Made by a program: the position numbers and the translations under genes. A DNA stretch of 64,000 bases, from contig NZ_JAAAXJ010000013.1 of the NCBI RefSeq assembly GCF_009910705.1, forward strand, positions 22,402 to 86,401, in the 5' to 3' direction. Within the stretch, counting starts at the first letter, position 1, and the number at the start of each line of letters is the position of its first letter. Below are positions 1-8,850 of this stretch, piece after piece. The notes beneath the pieces were generated by a model. The model made no database searches. It was not told the DNA's origin and was given only the letters and a program-made list of their open reading frames with translations. Origin of the DNA: Microvirga arsenatis (lineage in GTDB: Bacteria; Pseudomonadota; Alphaproteobacteria; Rhizobiales; Beijerinckiaceae).

Positions 1-867
1 GTCCTTGATCGGCGCCCCGTCGGCGGCGACGCTGGCGCGATAGCCATCCGGCCCTTCCGCAGCGGCATCGCCATTCAGCCGCCACGCTCCCTGCTCCCCC
101 TGGACCGTGGCCGCAAACCGGCGGCCGCCGTTCTCCGCCCAGTCGAAGGCCGCGTCCACCCGCTGGAAGCGGGCGCGCTCGCGGCCATCCGCATCGATGA
201 AGACGAGCCGCGCGTTGGTCAGCCGGGCCTTGTCGAGGGAGTTGAGAACGCTGCCGGGGCCGACGATCAGCTCGAGGAGCGATCCGACCGCCCCGGAGAC
301 CGGCGACGGCCCATCGGCATCGAGAGCCAGCGATGCGGCAGCCTCCTTGGACGGCTCGGACTTTGCCGGCGGCGGAACGGCCGCATCGCTCGCCTCCGCG
401 GAGACCGGCGAGAAGGTCAGGGACCCGTCCCGGTTGACGAGAACCCGCAGTTGCAGGTCCCGCACCTCGACGGTCTTGGGCTGGAGGTTGGCGGTCAGGA
501 GGGAGGTCAGGTCCACGCTCAGGATCGCATAGGGAGCCCGCAGCACGAGGTCGCCGCCCGGCGCACGGATGTCGAGGCCGTTCGCCCGGAGCGCGGGGGA
601 GCCGTCATGCAGCTGGATGGCCGTATTCCGCAGGGTCACTTGCCAGCCCGGTCCGATGCGGGCGGCCAGCGCCTCCGCGACCCGCTCGGGCAGGCGCCCG
701 AAGCTCATGGGCGCCGCAGCCAGGCGCAGATAGAGCAGGCCGAGAGCGGCCGCGACGAAAAGAACCAGCCCAAGCTTCACATAGAGGGTGCCACGCAACA
801 CGCGTCTGAGGAGGCTCCGCTTCACCGGGTCTTGCCGGGACAACGTGGTACGCGATGGCAGCTTCAT
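1..867 (-). CDS. AsmA-like / DUF3971-type envelope protein, N-terminal part (3' end off the window)
   Basis: An open frame of 289 codons runs from an ATG at 867 to the window edge. The protein begins with a basic stretch and one membrane span (about residues 30-50, VKLGLVLFVAAALGLLYLRL), then a periplasmic-looking beta-rich region with short amphipathic repeats of the type RNTAIQLHDGSPALRANGLD. A signal anchor followed by such repeats is the pattern of AsmA/YhdP-like proteins, which form elongated bridges thought to carry phospholipids between inner and outer membrane. The family call rests on general resemblance and the C-terminal domain is not visible. It is divergent from the peroxiredoxin gene, with about 160 bp between the two starts. 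Confidence 0.6.
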   Translation of the reverse strand, partial: MKLPSRTTLSRQDPVKRSLLRRVLRGTLYVKLGLVLFVAAALGLLYLRLAAAPMSFGRLPERVAEALAARIGPGWQVTLRNTAIQLHDGSPALRANGLDIRAPGGDLVLRAPYAILSVDLTSLLTANLQPKTVEVRDLQLRVLVNRDGSLTFSPVSAEASDAAVPPPAKSEPSKEAAASLALDADGPSPVSGAVGSLLELIVGPGSVLNSLDKARLTNARLVFIDADGRERARFQRVDAAFDWAENGGRRFAATVQGEQGAWRLNGDAAAEGPDGYRASVAADGAPIKD

Positions 868-1026
868 ACTTGTTGGCGTTGGGCGGTCCGGTTCTTGCGC
901 TCGAGCGACAATCGGGGAATCAGTTCGGAGACCTTAGCCGTCTTGGGCGCCTCCCGCGACCGTCCCCTTCAGTCGTGCACACCGGAGGCTTCCAAGCAGC
1001 ATATTCCGTCAAAAGGAAGGCGATTC

Positions 1027-1494
1027 ATGACACTCGGCACCGGAACCCAGGCCCCGCCCTTCTCCCTGCCTGCGACAGATGGTCGGACACTCGATCTCGA
1101 CAGCCTGAGGGGCCGCAAGGTCGTCCTGTACTTCTACCCGAAGGACGACACCAGCGGCTGCACCCTGGAGGCGCAGAGCTTCCAATCCCTGAAGGCGGAT
1201 TTCGCCGCAGCGGACACGGAGATCGTCGGCGTCTCTCCCGACTCGCTCAAGAGCCACGACAAGTTCCGCGCCAAGTACGGCCTCGATTTCACCCTCGCCT
1301 CCGACGAGGCGACGAGCATGCTGCAGGCCTATGGGGTGTGGGTGGAGAAGAGCATGTACGGCCGCAAGTACATGGGCGTCGAGCGCACCACCGTCCTCAT
1401 CGACCGGGAGGGCAGGATCGCCCGGATCTGGACCAAGGTGAAGGTGCAGGGCCACGCAGAGGAGGTGCTGGCTGCGGCAAAAGCGCTGCCCTGA
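1027..1494 (+). CDS. bcp: Thioredoxin-dependent thiol peroxidase, Bcp/PrxQ family, 1-Cys form
   Basis: 155 aa, the usual Bcp length. The peroxidatic cysteine is Cys45 in DDTSGCTLEAQSF. It reduces hydrogen and lipid hydroperoxides in the cytoplasm with thioredoxin or another thiol donor. The position five residues downstream, where E. coli Bcp has its resolving cysteine (GCTxxACxF), is Ser or Gln here, and no other cysteine exists in the protein. It must therefore resolve with an external thiol. The ATG at 1027 follows a good Shine-Dalgarno (AAAGGAAGG). The longer in-frame extension upstream overlaps the divergent AsmA-like gene and has no family similarity, so the short start was chosen. Transcribed alone. 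Confidence 0.93.
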   Translation: MTLGTGTQAPPFSLPATDGRTLDLDSLRGRKVVLYFYPKDDTSGCTLEAQSFQSLKADFAAADTEIVGVSPDSLKSHDKFRAKYGLDFTLASDEATSMLQAYGVWVEKSMYGRKYMGVERTTVLIDREGRIARIWTKVKVQGHAEEVLAAAKALP

Positions 1495-1582
1495 TCCCAC
1501 GATACGTTATTGTTTCATAAGAAAATAAGCGCTTTATTGCTGCTCCTCCGATGTTCCTTCCAGCCACGGCCCTCCCCAAGCA

Positions 1583-2983
1583 ATGCCGAACTACCAAGCC
1601 ATCCTTTCCGGCCAAAGCTGGAACGCCCTGTCCGGCCTCAGAACCAGCAGGAAGCCCGTTTTCCTGACCTACACCTTCAATCCTTCGCAATGGGACTCGT
1701 CGAAGTTCGGCAGCGCAGACAAGGCCATGGCGCGCAAGGCCCTGAAGATGTGGGGGGACGCCTCGGGCATCCGCTTCATCGAGGTCAAGGGAAGCGAAGC
1801 CGAGATCACGTTCCAGTGGCAGTGGCAATGGCAGACCGTCACCGCCTGGGCCGAATTCCCGGAACTCACCCGGACGTCGTCGGACGGAGGGGACCTGGTT
1901 CGCGACGGCAGCGGCGGCAACGTCTACCTGAACACCCAGCACCGCGCCGAGATGGCGAAGAACCCGTCCTTCAAGCTCTACATTCTGCTCCATGAGCTCG
2001 GCCATGCGCTCGGCCTGAAGCATCCCTTCCACAAGATGACCCACAACAAGAAGCTGTTGGGATCGGATCTGGACCACGTGAAGCACACCGTGATGAGCTA
2101 CACGGGTGGCGACGTGAACATGCAATCCGCCGCTCTCGGGCCGCTGGACATCCAGGCGATCCGCGCCCTTTACGGAAGCCCCTCGCAGGACGGACGCCAG
2201 GTGGCGAAGTGGAGCTGGAGCAAGTCCAAGCAGGTTCTGACGCAGGTCGGCAAGAGCCAGGCGGACCTCATCTACGGCGTCGCGGTCGGGGACGCCATCC
2301 ATGGCGGGCGCGGCAACGACAGGCTCTATGGATTGGGCGGCGAGGACACCCTGCTGGGCGGAACGGGCAACGACATCCTGAGCGGCGGCAACGGCGACGA
2401 CCTTCTCGACGGGGACATCGGCAACGATGCCCTGAAGGGAGGATACGGCTCCGACACCCTCCAGGGCGGCACGGGCTCCGACGTCCTGAATGGCGGAGAC
2501 GGCGATGACTCTCTCTACGGCAATGTCGACAACGACGCCTTGAACGGCGGCGAAGGCGGCGACGTCCTGCACGGGGATATCGGCAACGACGTCCTGGACG
2601 GCGGCATCGACAACGACTCCCTGCACGGAGGTGCAGGCAGCGATGTCCTGACGGGCGGCGAAGGCAGCGACCACTTCGTGTTCGACACCTTCTTCAACGG
2701 TGTCGACGACGTGGACGTGATCGCCGATTTCGGCACCAGCTGGGGCTATGACAGGATCGTCCTCTCCTCGCTGGTCTTCACAGGTCTCACGAAGGGCTAT
2801 CTCGGCAGCGCAGCCTTCGTGCAGGGACCGGCGGCGACGGAGGCGGACGACAGGATCGTCTTCAACCAGACGCAGAACGCTCTCTACTACGACCTGGACG
2901 GATCAGGGCCCACGGCTGCCCTGCGCTTTGCGCAGTTCCTGAGCCCGGTATCGCTGGACGGCTACGACTTCTTCGTCGTGTAG
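1583..2983 (+). CDS. Secreted serralysin-like M10 metalloprotease with RTX repeats
   Basis: 466 aa. The zinc site is HELGHALGLKHPF (His137, Glu138, His141, His147), followed by a Met-turn (VMSYTGG, Met171), the signature of metzincin M10B proteases. Residues about 225-370 hold many GGxGxDxLxGG nonapeptides, a calcium-binding beta-roll. The extreme C-terminus ends in a hydrophobic D-G-Y-D-F-F-V-V, the type of tail read by type I secretion systems. There is no N-terminal signal peptide, consistent with ABC-exporter secretion. A run of alternating Gln/Trp (QWQWQWQ, 79-85) sits in the protease domain. No ABC/MFP/TolC genes are in the window, so export must be in trans. Start codon has only a weak ribosome site. 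Confidence 0.85.
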   Translation: MPNYQAILSGQSWNALSGLRTSRKPVFLTYTFNPSQWDSSKFGSADKAMARKALKMWGDASGIRFIEVKGSEAEITFQWQWQWQTVTAWAEFPELTRTSSDGGDLVRDGSGGNVYLNTQHRAEMAKNPSFKLYILLHELGHALGLKHPFHKMTHNKKLLGSDLDHVKHTVMSYTGGDVNMQSAALGPLDIQAIRALYGSPSQDGRQVAKWSWSKSKQVLTQVGKSQADLIYGVAVGDAIHGGRGNDRLYGLGGEDTLLGGTGNDILSGGNGDDLLDGDIGNDALKGGYGSDTLQGGTGSDVLNGGDGDDSLYGNVDNDALNGGEGGDVLHGDIGNDVLDGGIDNDSLHGGAGSDVLTGGEGSDHFVFDTFFNGVDDVDVIADFGTSWGYDRIVLSSLVFTGLTKGYLGSAAFVQGPAATEADDRIVFNQTQNALYYDLDGSGPTAALRFAQFLSPVSLDGYDFFVV

Positions 2984-3017
2984 GGAGCGGCGCCGGAACG
3001 CTGCGGCCACCCTGCCG

Positions 3018-3680
3018 CTAGCCTGGCGAGGCATCCACCCACGCGGCAATGCGCTCCATGATCTCCCTCATGGCCAGAAGGGAGCCCGCAACATCCCCGG
3101 GCTTCTCCAGCCCATGGTCGAGGCCGGGCATCTCCACGACCTCGGCGCCCCTGGTCCGCGCCGCGGAAACGTGAGTTTCCTCGTAATGCGGATCCGCCGT
3201 TCCGATCACGATGATCGAGCGCTGCGGGGAGCGCGCCATCCGCTCGGCAACGCCGTGCGTCCTGAAGCCCGGCGTCAGCCAGATGAGGTCGGCGGAGGCG
3301 AGACGGGGCTCGTCGGGAGCAACCGCAGCCATGGCTGCGGTGCCGAGCGATTTTCCGACGAGGGTGAAATGCGCGTAGGGCCCGAGGGCGAAGGCAGCTC
3401 CCATGGCTGCGCGGGCATCCTCGCCGATCCAGGCGATCATGTCCGCCTCGGGAAGGGCCATGAAGTCCGGGATCGCGTCATAGGCATAGTCCACGTTCAG
3501 CACGTCGTAGCCGCGCGCGAGCAGGAGCTGGCGCGGGTAGTGGAGCACGGGCATGCCGTTGCGGTATGTGAGACCCGGAAAGAACACCGCGAGGCGGGAG
3601 GCGGGCCCGTCCTGCCGGATCAGGCTGCCGGAGATCGGAAAGCCGTTGCGGCCCCGGATGTCGATCTTGTCCTGTCTCAT
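3018..3680 (-). CDS. Alpha/beta hydrolase, small dienelactone-hydrolase-like
   Basis: 220 aa. The nucleophile elbow is GKSLG (Ser111), with a plausible Asp163 in GTADPHY and His189 in GLDHG, giving a complete Ser-Asp-His triad. The early FFPGLTYR segment could supply the oxyanion hole. Substrate cannot be inferred. No signal peptide, so cytoplasmic. The ATG at 3680 is preceded by GGGAGCAGC; the frame stays open further upstream but runs into prfB, so that extension was rejected. It lies 68 bp downstream of prfB on the same strand and could be cotranscribed with it. It is convergent with the RTX protease gene, about 35 bp away. Confidence 0.75.
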   Translation of the reverse strand: MRQDKIDIRGRNGFPISGSLIRQDGPASRLAVFFPGLTYRNGMPVLHYPRQLLLARGYDVLNVDYAYDAIPDFMALPEADMIAWIGEDARAAMGAAFALGPYAHFTLVGKSLGTAAMAAVAPDEPRLASADLIWLTPGFRTHGVAERMARSPQRSIIVIGTADPHYEETHVSAARTRGAEVVEMPGLDHGLEKPGDVAGSLLAMREIMERIAAWVDASPG

Positions 3681-3748
3681 GGCGTGCTGCTCCCGTCGCG
3701 GCTCCGGATCTTTTAGCAGCCGGATCGCGACGGGGGAAAGATGCAGGC

Positions 3749-4877
3749 CTAGTCGATGTCCTCGACCTCGGCGGCTCCGCCATAGACGCGCTGGGCGAGG
3801 GAGGCTTCCATGAAGGCGTCGAGATCGCCGTCGAGCACGTCCTGCGGGCTCGTGGACTGAACGCCGGTGCGCAGGTCCTTCACCATCTGGTAGGGCTGCA
3901 GCACGTAGGAGCGGATCTGGTGACCCCAGGCGATGTCCGTCTTGGCGGCGGCCTCCGCGTTCGCCTTCTCCTCGCGCTTCTTCAGCTCCAGCTCGTAGAG
4001 GCGCGCGCGCAGCATGTTCCAGGCCGTGGCCCGGTTCTTGTGCTGGGAGCGCTCCTGCTGGCAGGCGACCACGATCCCGGTGGGGATGTGGGTGATGCGC
4101 ACCGCGGAGTCGGTGGTGTTCACGTGCTGGCCGCCCGCGCCCGAGGAGCGGAACGTGTCGATCCGGCAGTCGGACTCCTTGATCTCGATGTTGATGCGGT
4201 CGTCCACCACCGGATAGACCCACACCGAGGCGAAGCTCGTATGCCGCCGTGCATTCGAGTCGTAGGGCGAGATGCGCACCAGGCGGTGCACGCCGGATTC
4301 GGTCTTGAGCCAGCCATAGGCGTTGTGGCCCTTGATCAGGAGCGTGGCGCTCTTGATGCCGGCCTCTTCGCCGTCGGTGACTTCCAGAAGCTCGACCTTG
4401 TACTTCCGGCGCTCGGCCCAGCGGGCATACATGCGCTGGAGCATGTTGGCCCAGTCCTGGCTTTCCGTGCCGCCGGCGCCCGAATGCACTTCGAGGTAGG
4501 TGTCGTTGGCGTCGGCCTCGCCGGAGAGCAGCGTCTCGACCTGGCGGCGGGCGGCTTCGGCCTGAAGGGCGCGGATCGCCTCCTCGCCCTCCCGGATCGT
4601 CGCCTCGTCATCCTCCATCTCACCGAGCTCGATCAGGGTGATCGCGTCCTCGAGCTCCTGCTCGAGGCGCTTCACGGCCGAGATCTGATCCTCGAGCGAG
4701 GTGCGCTCGCGCATGATCTTCTGCGCGGCCTCGGCGTCGTTCCAGAGGTTGGGGTCCTCGGCCTGGGCGTTCAGTTCCGCGAGGCGTCGCTGGGCTGTAT
4801 CCCAGTCAAAGATGCCTCCTCAGCAGCCCGACTGACTGCTTGGTCTCTTCTACGAGGTGTTGGATTTCGGCGCGCAT
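3749..4877 (-). CDS. prfB: Peptide chain release factor 2, with programmed +1 frameshift
   Basis: RF2 releases peptides at UGA and UAA. The gene starts at ATG 4877, reads 23 codons, then meets an in-frame TGA (4808-4806). The shift site is the classic AGGAGG-CAT-CTT-TGA-C: a Shine-Dalgarno-like AGGAGG three bases before the slippery CTT, then UGA. Shifting +1 continues directly into a 352-codon frame, giving 375 aa. The peptidyl-hydrolysis motif GGQ is at about 248-250 ([10 protein letters not shown]). The codon-recognition tripeptide is SPY ([15 protein letters not shown]) instead of the E. coli SPF. A caller that ignores the shift would start at the internal ATG 4714 and lose 54 residues. 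Downstream of mrcA on the same strand. Confidence 0.95.
4806..4820 (-). promoter_or_regulatory. prfB +1 recoding site (SD-like stimulator, slippery CTT, UGA)
   Basis: On the minus strand the bases read AGG AGG CAT CTT TGA C. The UGA occupies 4808-4806 and the slippery codon 4811-4809. This is the autoregulatory frameshift of bacterial RF2: when RF2 is scarce, UGA termination is slow and ribosomes slip +1. The stop context UGA-C is the weak one found in E. coli. Seen directly in sequence. Confidence 0.95.
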
Positions 4878-4944
4878 TGTTCCGTGCTGTCCGTGCCTGA
4901 TGGTCGCGGTGTCTTAAAGGGGGTCACCGCCCCCTGTCAAAGGA

Positions 4945-5022
4945 ACCCTCCGGCCGATGGGCGCCGATCCCTGCAGCCCGACCGGGCTGCAGGGATCGGC
5001 CGCTTCTCGCTGTTCGGAGGGT
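4945..5022 (-). repeat. Long perfect hairpin between mrcA and prfB
   Basis: GCCGATCCCTGCAGCCC (4963-4979) pairs with its exact complement at 4984-5000 around a 4-base loop, a 17-bp perfect stem. An outer 8-bp stem (ACCCTCCG 4945-4952 with CGGAGGGT 5015-5022) encloses it. A separate GGGGG/CCCCC hairpin lies at 4919-4934. No T-run follows on the minus strand, so it is not a classical intrinsic terminator. It may shield the mrcA 3' end, act as a processing site before prfB, or be a REP-like element. Confidence 0.6.
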
Positions 5023-5048
5023 GGTGTCGATATGGTGGGCGCAGCCCG

Positions 5049-7508
5049 TCAGTACAATCCGCCGGTGCCCACGCCGACGGCCTGCCGGGGAGCCCCCGGA
5101 CCGCCCTGGTACTCGACCTGGGGCATGTCCTCGGGCTCCGGCGGCACGTATTCCGGCGGCGCCTGGCCGGGCTTGAAGGCCTCGAGGATCGTGCCGCCGC
5201 CCTCCCCGCTGGCGCGGGTGCCGGTCGAGGCGTTGACGCGGATGAGCTTGATGCCCGCCGGCACGCGGAACGGCGTCGCGGGCTTGTCCTTCAACGCCAT
5301 CTGCATGAAGTCGCGGAAGACCGGCGCGGCATACTGGCCGGCCGTCGCGGCATTGCCGAGCGATTTCGGCTGGTCGTAGCCGAGGAACACGCCCACCGCG
5401 AGGTCGGGGGAGAAGCCCACGAACCACACGTCCTTGGCATCGTTGGTGGTGCCGGTCTTGCCGGCGAGCGGCTTGCCGACGGCCTTGACCGTCTGCGCGG
5501 TGCCGCGCTGGACCACGCCTTCCAGAATCGAGGTGATCTGGTAGGCGGTGAGCGGATCGATCACCTGCTCCCGGTTCTCGACGAGCTTGGGCGGGGCGCC
5601 GCCGTCCCACTTCTCCGCGCTGCAGTTCGTGCATTTGCGGTCGTCGTGGCGGTAGATGGTGCGGCCGTTGCGGTCCTGGATCTGGTCGATCAGGGTCGGC
5701 TTGATGCGGCGTCCGCCATTGACGAACATCGAATAGGCCGCGGTCATGCGCATCACCGTGGTCTCGCCGGCCCCCAGGGACATGGAGAGCAGCGGCAGCA
5801 TGTCGTCGTAGACGCCGAAACGGCGGGCGTATTCGGAGATCACGGGCATGCCGACCTCGTTGGCGAGGCGCACAGTCATCAGGTTCTTCGAATGCTCGAT
5901 TCCGTAGCGGAGCGTCCGCACGCCGGTCGCCTTGCCGTCATAGTTCTTGGGCGCCCACGCCTCCTGGCCCGGCCCCATGTCGAGGACGAAGGGCCCATCC
6001 AGGATCTGGGACGAGGGCGTGTAGCCGTTGTCGAGGGCCGTCGCGTAGACGATCGGCTTGAACGAGGAGCCCGGCTGGCGCATGGCCTGGATCGCCCGGT
6101 TGAACTCGCTCTGGTCGTAGGAGAAGCCGCCCACCATCGCGTGGACGCGCCCCGTATTCGGGTCCATGGCCACGATGGCTCCCGAGATTTCGGGAATCTG
6201 GCGCAGGCGGAACTGCCCCGGCTTGTCGGCCAGCGGCTCCACATAGACCACGTCGCCCACGGAAACCGCCTTCTCGACCGCCCGGCGGGTCCACTTCACG
6301 CCATCGCCGGTGACGATGCCGGTCTCCCGGTCCTTCACCACCTGCCCGGAGGCCTCGCGCCTGGGCTGCAGGCCGACCTTGGCCTGCCCCCGGGCAACCT
6401 CCAGCACCACGGCCAGACGCCAGGGCTGCACGTCGCCCAGAACCGGCACCTCGGCCAGGGCGAGGCCCCATTCGCGTCCGGCTACGTCGATCTTCTGCTG
6501 GGCGCCGCGCCAGCCGCGCGCCTCGTCGAAGCGCACGAGGCCGTCCACCAGCGCCTTGCGGGCCATGGCCTGCATCTTGGGGTCGAGGGTCGAGCGGATC
6601 AGCAGGCCGCCCTCGTAGAGGGTCTCCTCGCCGTAGCGCTCCGCAATGTCGCGGCGCACGCCCTCGGCGAAGTAGCCGGACGCGATGCTGTTCGGGGAGA
6701 CGTTGCGCGGCTTGACGTTGAGCGGCTCCTTCTGAGCCGCTTCCGCCGCTTCCTTGGAGATATAGCCGTTGACGGCCATGCGCTCGATCACCCAGTTCCG
6801 GCGCTCGATGGCGGCCTTGCGCTGGCGGAAGGGGTGATAGTTGTTCGGCCCCTTCGGCAGGGCCGCGATATAGGCGGCCTCGGCGATGGTCAGTTCGTGG
6901 ATCGACTTGCCGAAATAATCGAGGGCTGCCGCCGCGATGCCGTGCAGATTCCGGCCCGGGGTCAGGGTGCCGAGGAAGATCTCGTTCAGGTAGAGCTCGA
7001 GGATCTTGTCCTTCGAGAAGGTCGATTCCATGCGCAGGGCGATCAGCGCCTCGCGGATCTTGCGCTCGTAGCTGCGCTCGTTGCCCACGAGGAAGTTCTT
7101 GGCCACCTGCTGGGTGATGGTGGAGGCGCCCTGCTCCCGGGCGCCGCCCGAGCGCAGGTTGACCACGATGGCGCGCATCAGGCCCTCGGGGTCGATGCCC
7201 GGGTGCCTGTAGAAGTTCTTGTCCTCGGCGGCGAGGAAGGCATTGATCACGAGCTTGGGCACGGCCTGGATCGGCACGTAGAGCCGGCGCTCGCGGGCAT
7301 ATTCGGCGATCAGGCTGCCGTCCGCGGCGTGGATGCGGGTCATGACCGGAGGCTCGTAATTGGCGAGCTGGGCATGGTCCGGCAGGTCCTTCGAGTAGAA
7401 CCAGAAGCCATAGGCCAGCCCCACGGCGCCGATCAGGAAGAAGATCGCTCCCACGCTGAAGAGAAAGCCGAAGAATCGTAGGACGAAGCGCATCCGAAGG
7501 TGTTCCAT
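5049..7508 (-). CDS. mrcA: Bifunctional penicillin-binding protein 1A (GT51 transglycosylase / transpeptidase)
   Basis: 819 aa inner-membrane enzyme that polymerises lipid II and cross-links peptidoglycan. One N-terminal membrane span (about 10-36). The GT51 domain carries the catalytic Glu95 in AEDKNFYRHPG and the ASTITQQVAKNF motif. An OB-like insert (about 310-430) is typical of alphaproteobacterial PBP1a. The transpeptidase has SSFK (Ser481, Lys484), SKN (540-542) and KTGTT (684-688). The tail is Pro/Gly rich. Start may be ATG 7508 or the second Met at 7493 (MRFVLRF). It follows amiC on the same strand by about 95 bp and precedes prfB, a gene order known in rhizobia. Confidence 0.95.
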   Translation of the reverse strand: MEHLRMRFVLRFFGFLFSVGAIFFLIGAVGLAYGFWFYSKDLPDHAQLANYEPPVMTRIHAADGSLIAEYARERRLYVPIQAVPKLVINAFLAAEDKNFYRHPGIDPEGLMRAIVVNLRSGGAREQGASTITQQVAKNFLVGNERSYERKIREALIALRMESTFSKDKILELYLNEIFLGTLTPGRNLHGIAAAALDYFGKSIHELTIAEAAYIAALPKGPNNYHPFRQRKAAIERRNWVIERMAVNGYISKEAAEAAQKEPLNVKPRNVSPNSIASGYFAEGVRRDIAERYGEETLYEGGLLIRSTLDPKMQAMARKALVDGLVRFDEARGWRGAQQKIDVAGREWGLALAEVPVLGDVQPWRLAVVLEVARGQAKVGLQPRREASGQVVKDRETGIVTGDGVKWTRRAVEKAVSVGDVVYVEPLADKPGQFRLRQIPEISGAIVAMDPNTGRVHAMVGGFSYDQSEFNRAIQAMRQPGSSFKPIVYATALDNGYTPSSQILDGPFVLDMGPGQEAWAPKNYDGKATGVRTLRYGIEHSKNLMTVRLANEVGMPVISEYARRFGVYDDMLPLLSMSLGAGETTVMRMTAAYSMFVNGGRRIKPTLIDQIQDRNGRTIYRHDDRKCTNCSAEKWDGGAPPKLVENREQVIDPLTAYQITSILEGVVQRGTAQTVKAVGKPLAGKTGTTNDAKDVWFVGFSPDLAVGVFLGYDQPKSLGNAATAGQYAAPVFRDFMQMALKDKPATPFRVPAGIKLIRVNASTGTRASGEGGGTILEAFKPGQAPPEYVPPEPEDMPQVEYQGGPGAPRQAVGVGTGGLY

Positions 7509-7602
7509 GAGGCGCCTCGAGGCGCCCGTTTATGTAGATCTTGAAACGCGGACCCTCGTTAACCGATGAATCGCGCCCCCGCTACGGGTATCCACACTCT
7601 CT

Positions 7603-8850
7603 CTATGGTAAAACTGCGGCAGCACCGCGCCGCGCCAGCCGGGTGGCGAAAAATCGGTCCACCGCCACCGCCATGGCCGAGACCATCTTGGCGCGCCATT
7701 CCTCGGACATCAACAGGTCCAGGTCCTTCTGGCTCGACAGATAGCCAAGCTCGACCAGCACCGAGGGGACGTCGTGCGCCCGCAGCACCTGGAAACGCGC
7801 CTGCCGGTGAGGGTTCTTGTTGAGGCGGGCCACCGAATCGAACTCTCCCACGAGGCGCGAAGCGAAGCTGTGGGAGAAGCCCCGCGTCTCCCGCAGCGTG
7901 AGTTCCATGAGGATGTCGCTTACGTCGTCAGGCATCTCGCCCGATTCGACGCCGGCCACCGCGTCGGCCTTGTTTTCGCGGTCGGCAAGCCTTGCGGAAT
8001 CGGCATCCGAGGCCCGTTCGGAGCCGGTATAGACCGTCAGGCCCCGCACGTCCTGGCCGCCCGAGATCGAGTCCGCGTGGATGGAGATGAAGAGATCGGC
8101 CTGGGCGCTCCGGGCCGCCCGCACCCGATCGCCGAGGGAGACGAACACGTCCTGCTCGCGGGTCATCAGGACCTTGTAGCGCCCGCTCTCCTCGAGCTTC
8201 TTCTTCAGGCGCTGGGCGAAGGAAAGAACCAGGTCCTTCTCGAAAAGCTGGCTTGATCCGGCCGCGGCCCCCGGGTCGATGCCGCCGTGGCCGGGATCGA
8301 TCATGATCACCGGGCGCGAATCCTTGGCTTCCTGCACGGGCGGCGGGGCGGAGGGACCCTTGCTCCCCTGAGCGCTCTCGGCCGCCGCCTGGCGGAACTC
8401 CTCGCGCTCGGCGCGGGTGAGCTCGATGGTGAGGATCGTGGCCGCGCCCGTAGAATCGGGGGCCGTGGTCATGCCGGAGACCACCGCCGGCTGGGCAAGC
8501 TCCATCACCACCCGGGACCGGCCCGGCGCGAACAGCCCGTAGCGGTAGGAGGCGATGAGCCCCTGCTTCTGCCGCCCGGCCTCGGGCGGCAGATGGAAGG
8601 CCACCTCGGGCAGGTCGACGATGACCCGGTCCGGGCGCTCCATGAGGGAAACCTGGGCCATCACGGCCTTCGACAGGGTGATCCGGAAGCGGGTCTTCGC
8701 CCCGTCCGCCTCCACGGCGACGGCTGCGGCGATGGCCGGTGCGGGCGTCTTCGCCCCCTCCCCGGCCGCCAGGGCACGCCCTGCCCCCGCGGCGACGGCA
8801 ATCGCCATGAGGCATGCGCTGACGAGGCGGATGAAGCGGGACAAGGGCAT
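7603..8850 (-). CDS. amiC: N-acetylmuramoyl-L-alanine amidase (AMIN + Amidase_3)
   Basis: 415 aa. An N-terminal signal peptide (about 1-30, ending in LAAGEGAKT) is followed by an AMIN domain (about 45-150), which targets septal peptidoglycan, and a zinc amidase domain (about 180-405). The zinc-site motifs are MIDPGHGGIDPGA, the Glu in FEKDLVLSFA, SIHADS, and the catalytic Glu in VLVELGYLSS. It cleaves the amide bond between MurNAc and L-Ala in the periplasm during daughter-cell separation. A regulatory alpha-helix-like insertion (DDVSDILMELTLRET) sits before the last strand, as in division amidases activated by EnvC/NlpD-type partners. Divergent from rne. Confidence 0.92.
   Translation of the reverse strand: MPLSRFIRLVSACLMAIAVAAGAGRALAAGEGAKTPAPAIAAAVAVEADGAKTRFRITLSKAVMAQVSLMERPDRVIVDLPEVAFHLPPEAGRQKQGLIASYRYGLFAPGRSRVVMELAQPAVVSGMTTAPDSTGAATILTIELTRAEREEFRQAAAESAQGSKGPSAPPPVQEAKDSRPVIMIDPGHGGIDPGAAAGSSQLFEKDLVLSFAQRLKKKLEESGRYKVLMTREQDVFVSLGDRVRAARSAQADLFISIHADSISGGQDVRGLTVYTGSERASDADSARLADRENKADAVAGVESGEMPDDVSDILMELTLRETRGFSHSFASRLVGEFDSVARLNKNPHRQARFQVLRAHDVPSVLVELGYLSSQKDLDLLMSEEWRAKMVSAMAVAVDRFFATRLARRGAAAVLP

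Noticed and set aside
4857..7481. 874-codon open frame antisense to mrcA
   Set aside because: No domain; mirrors the third-position GC of mrcA.
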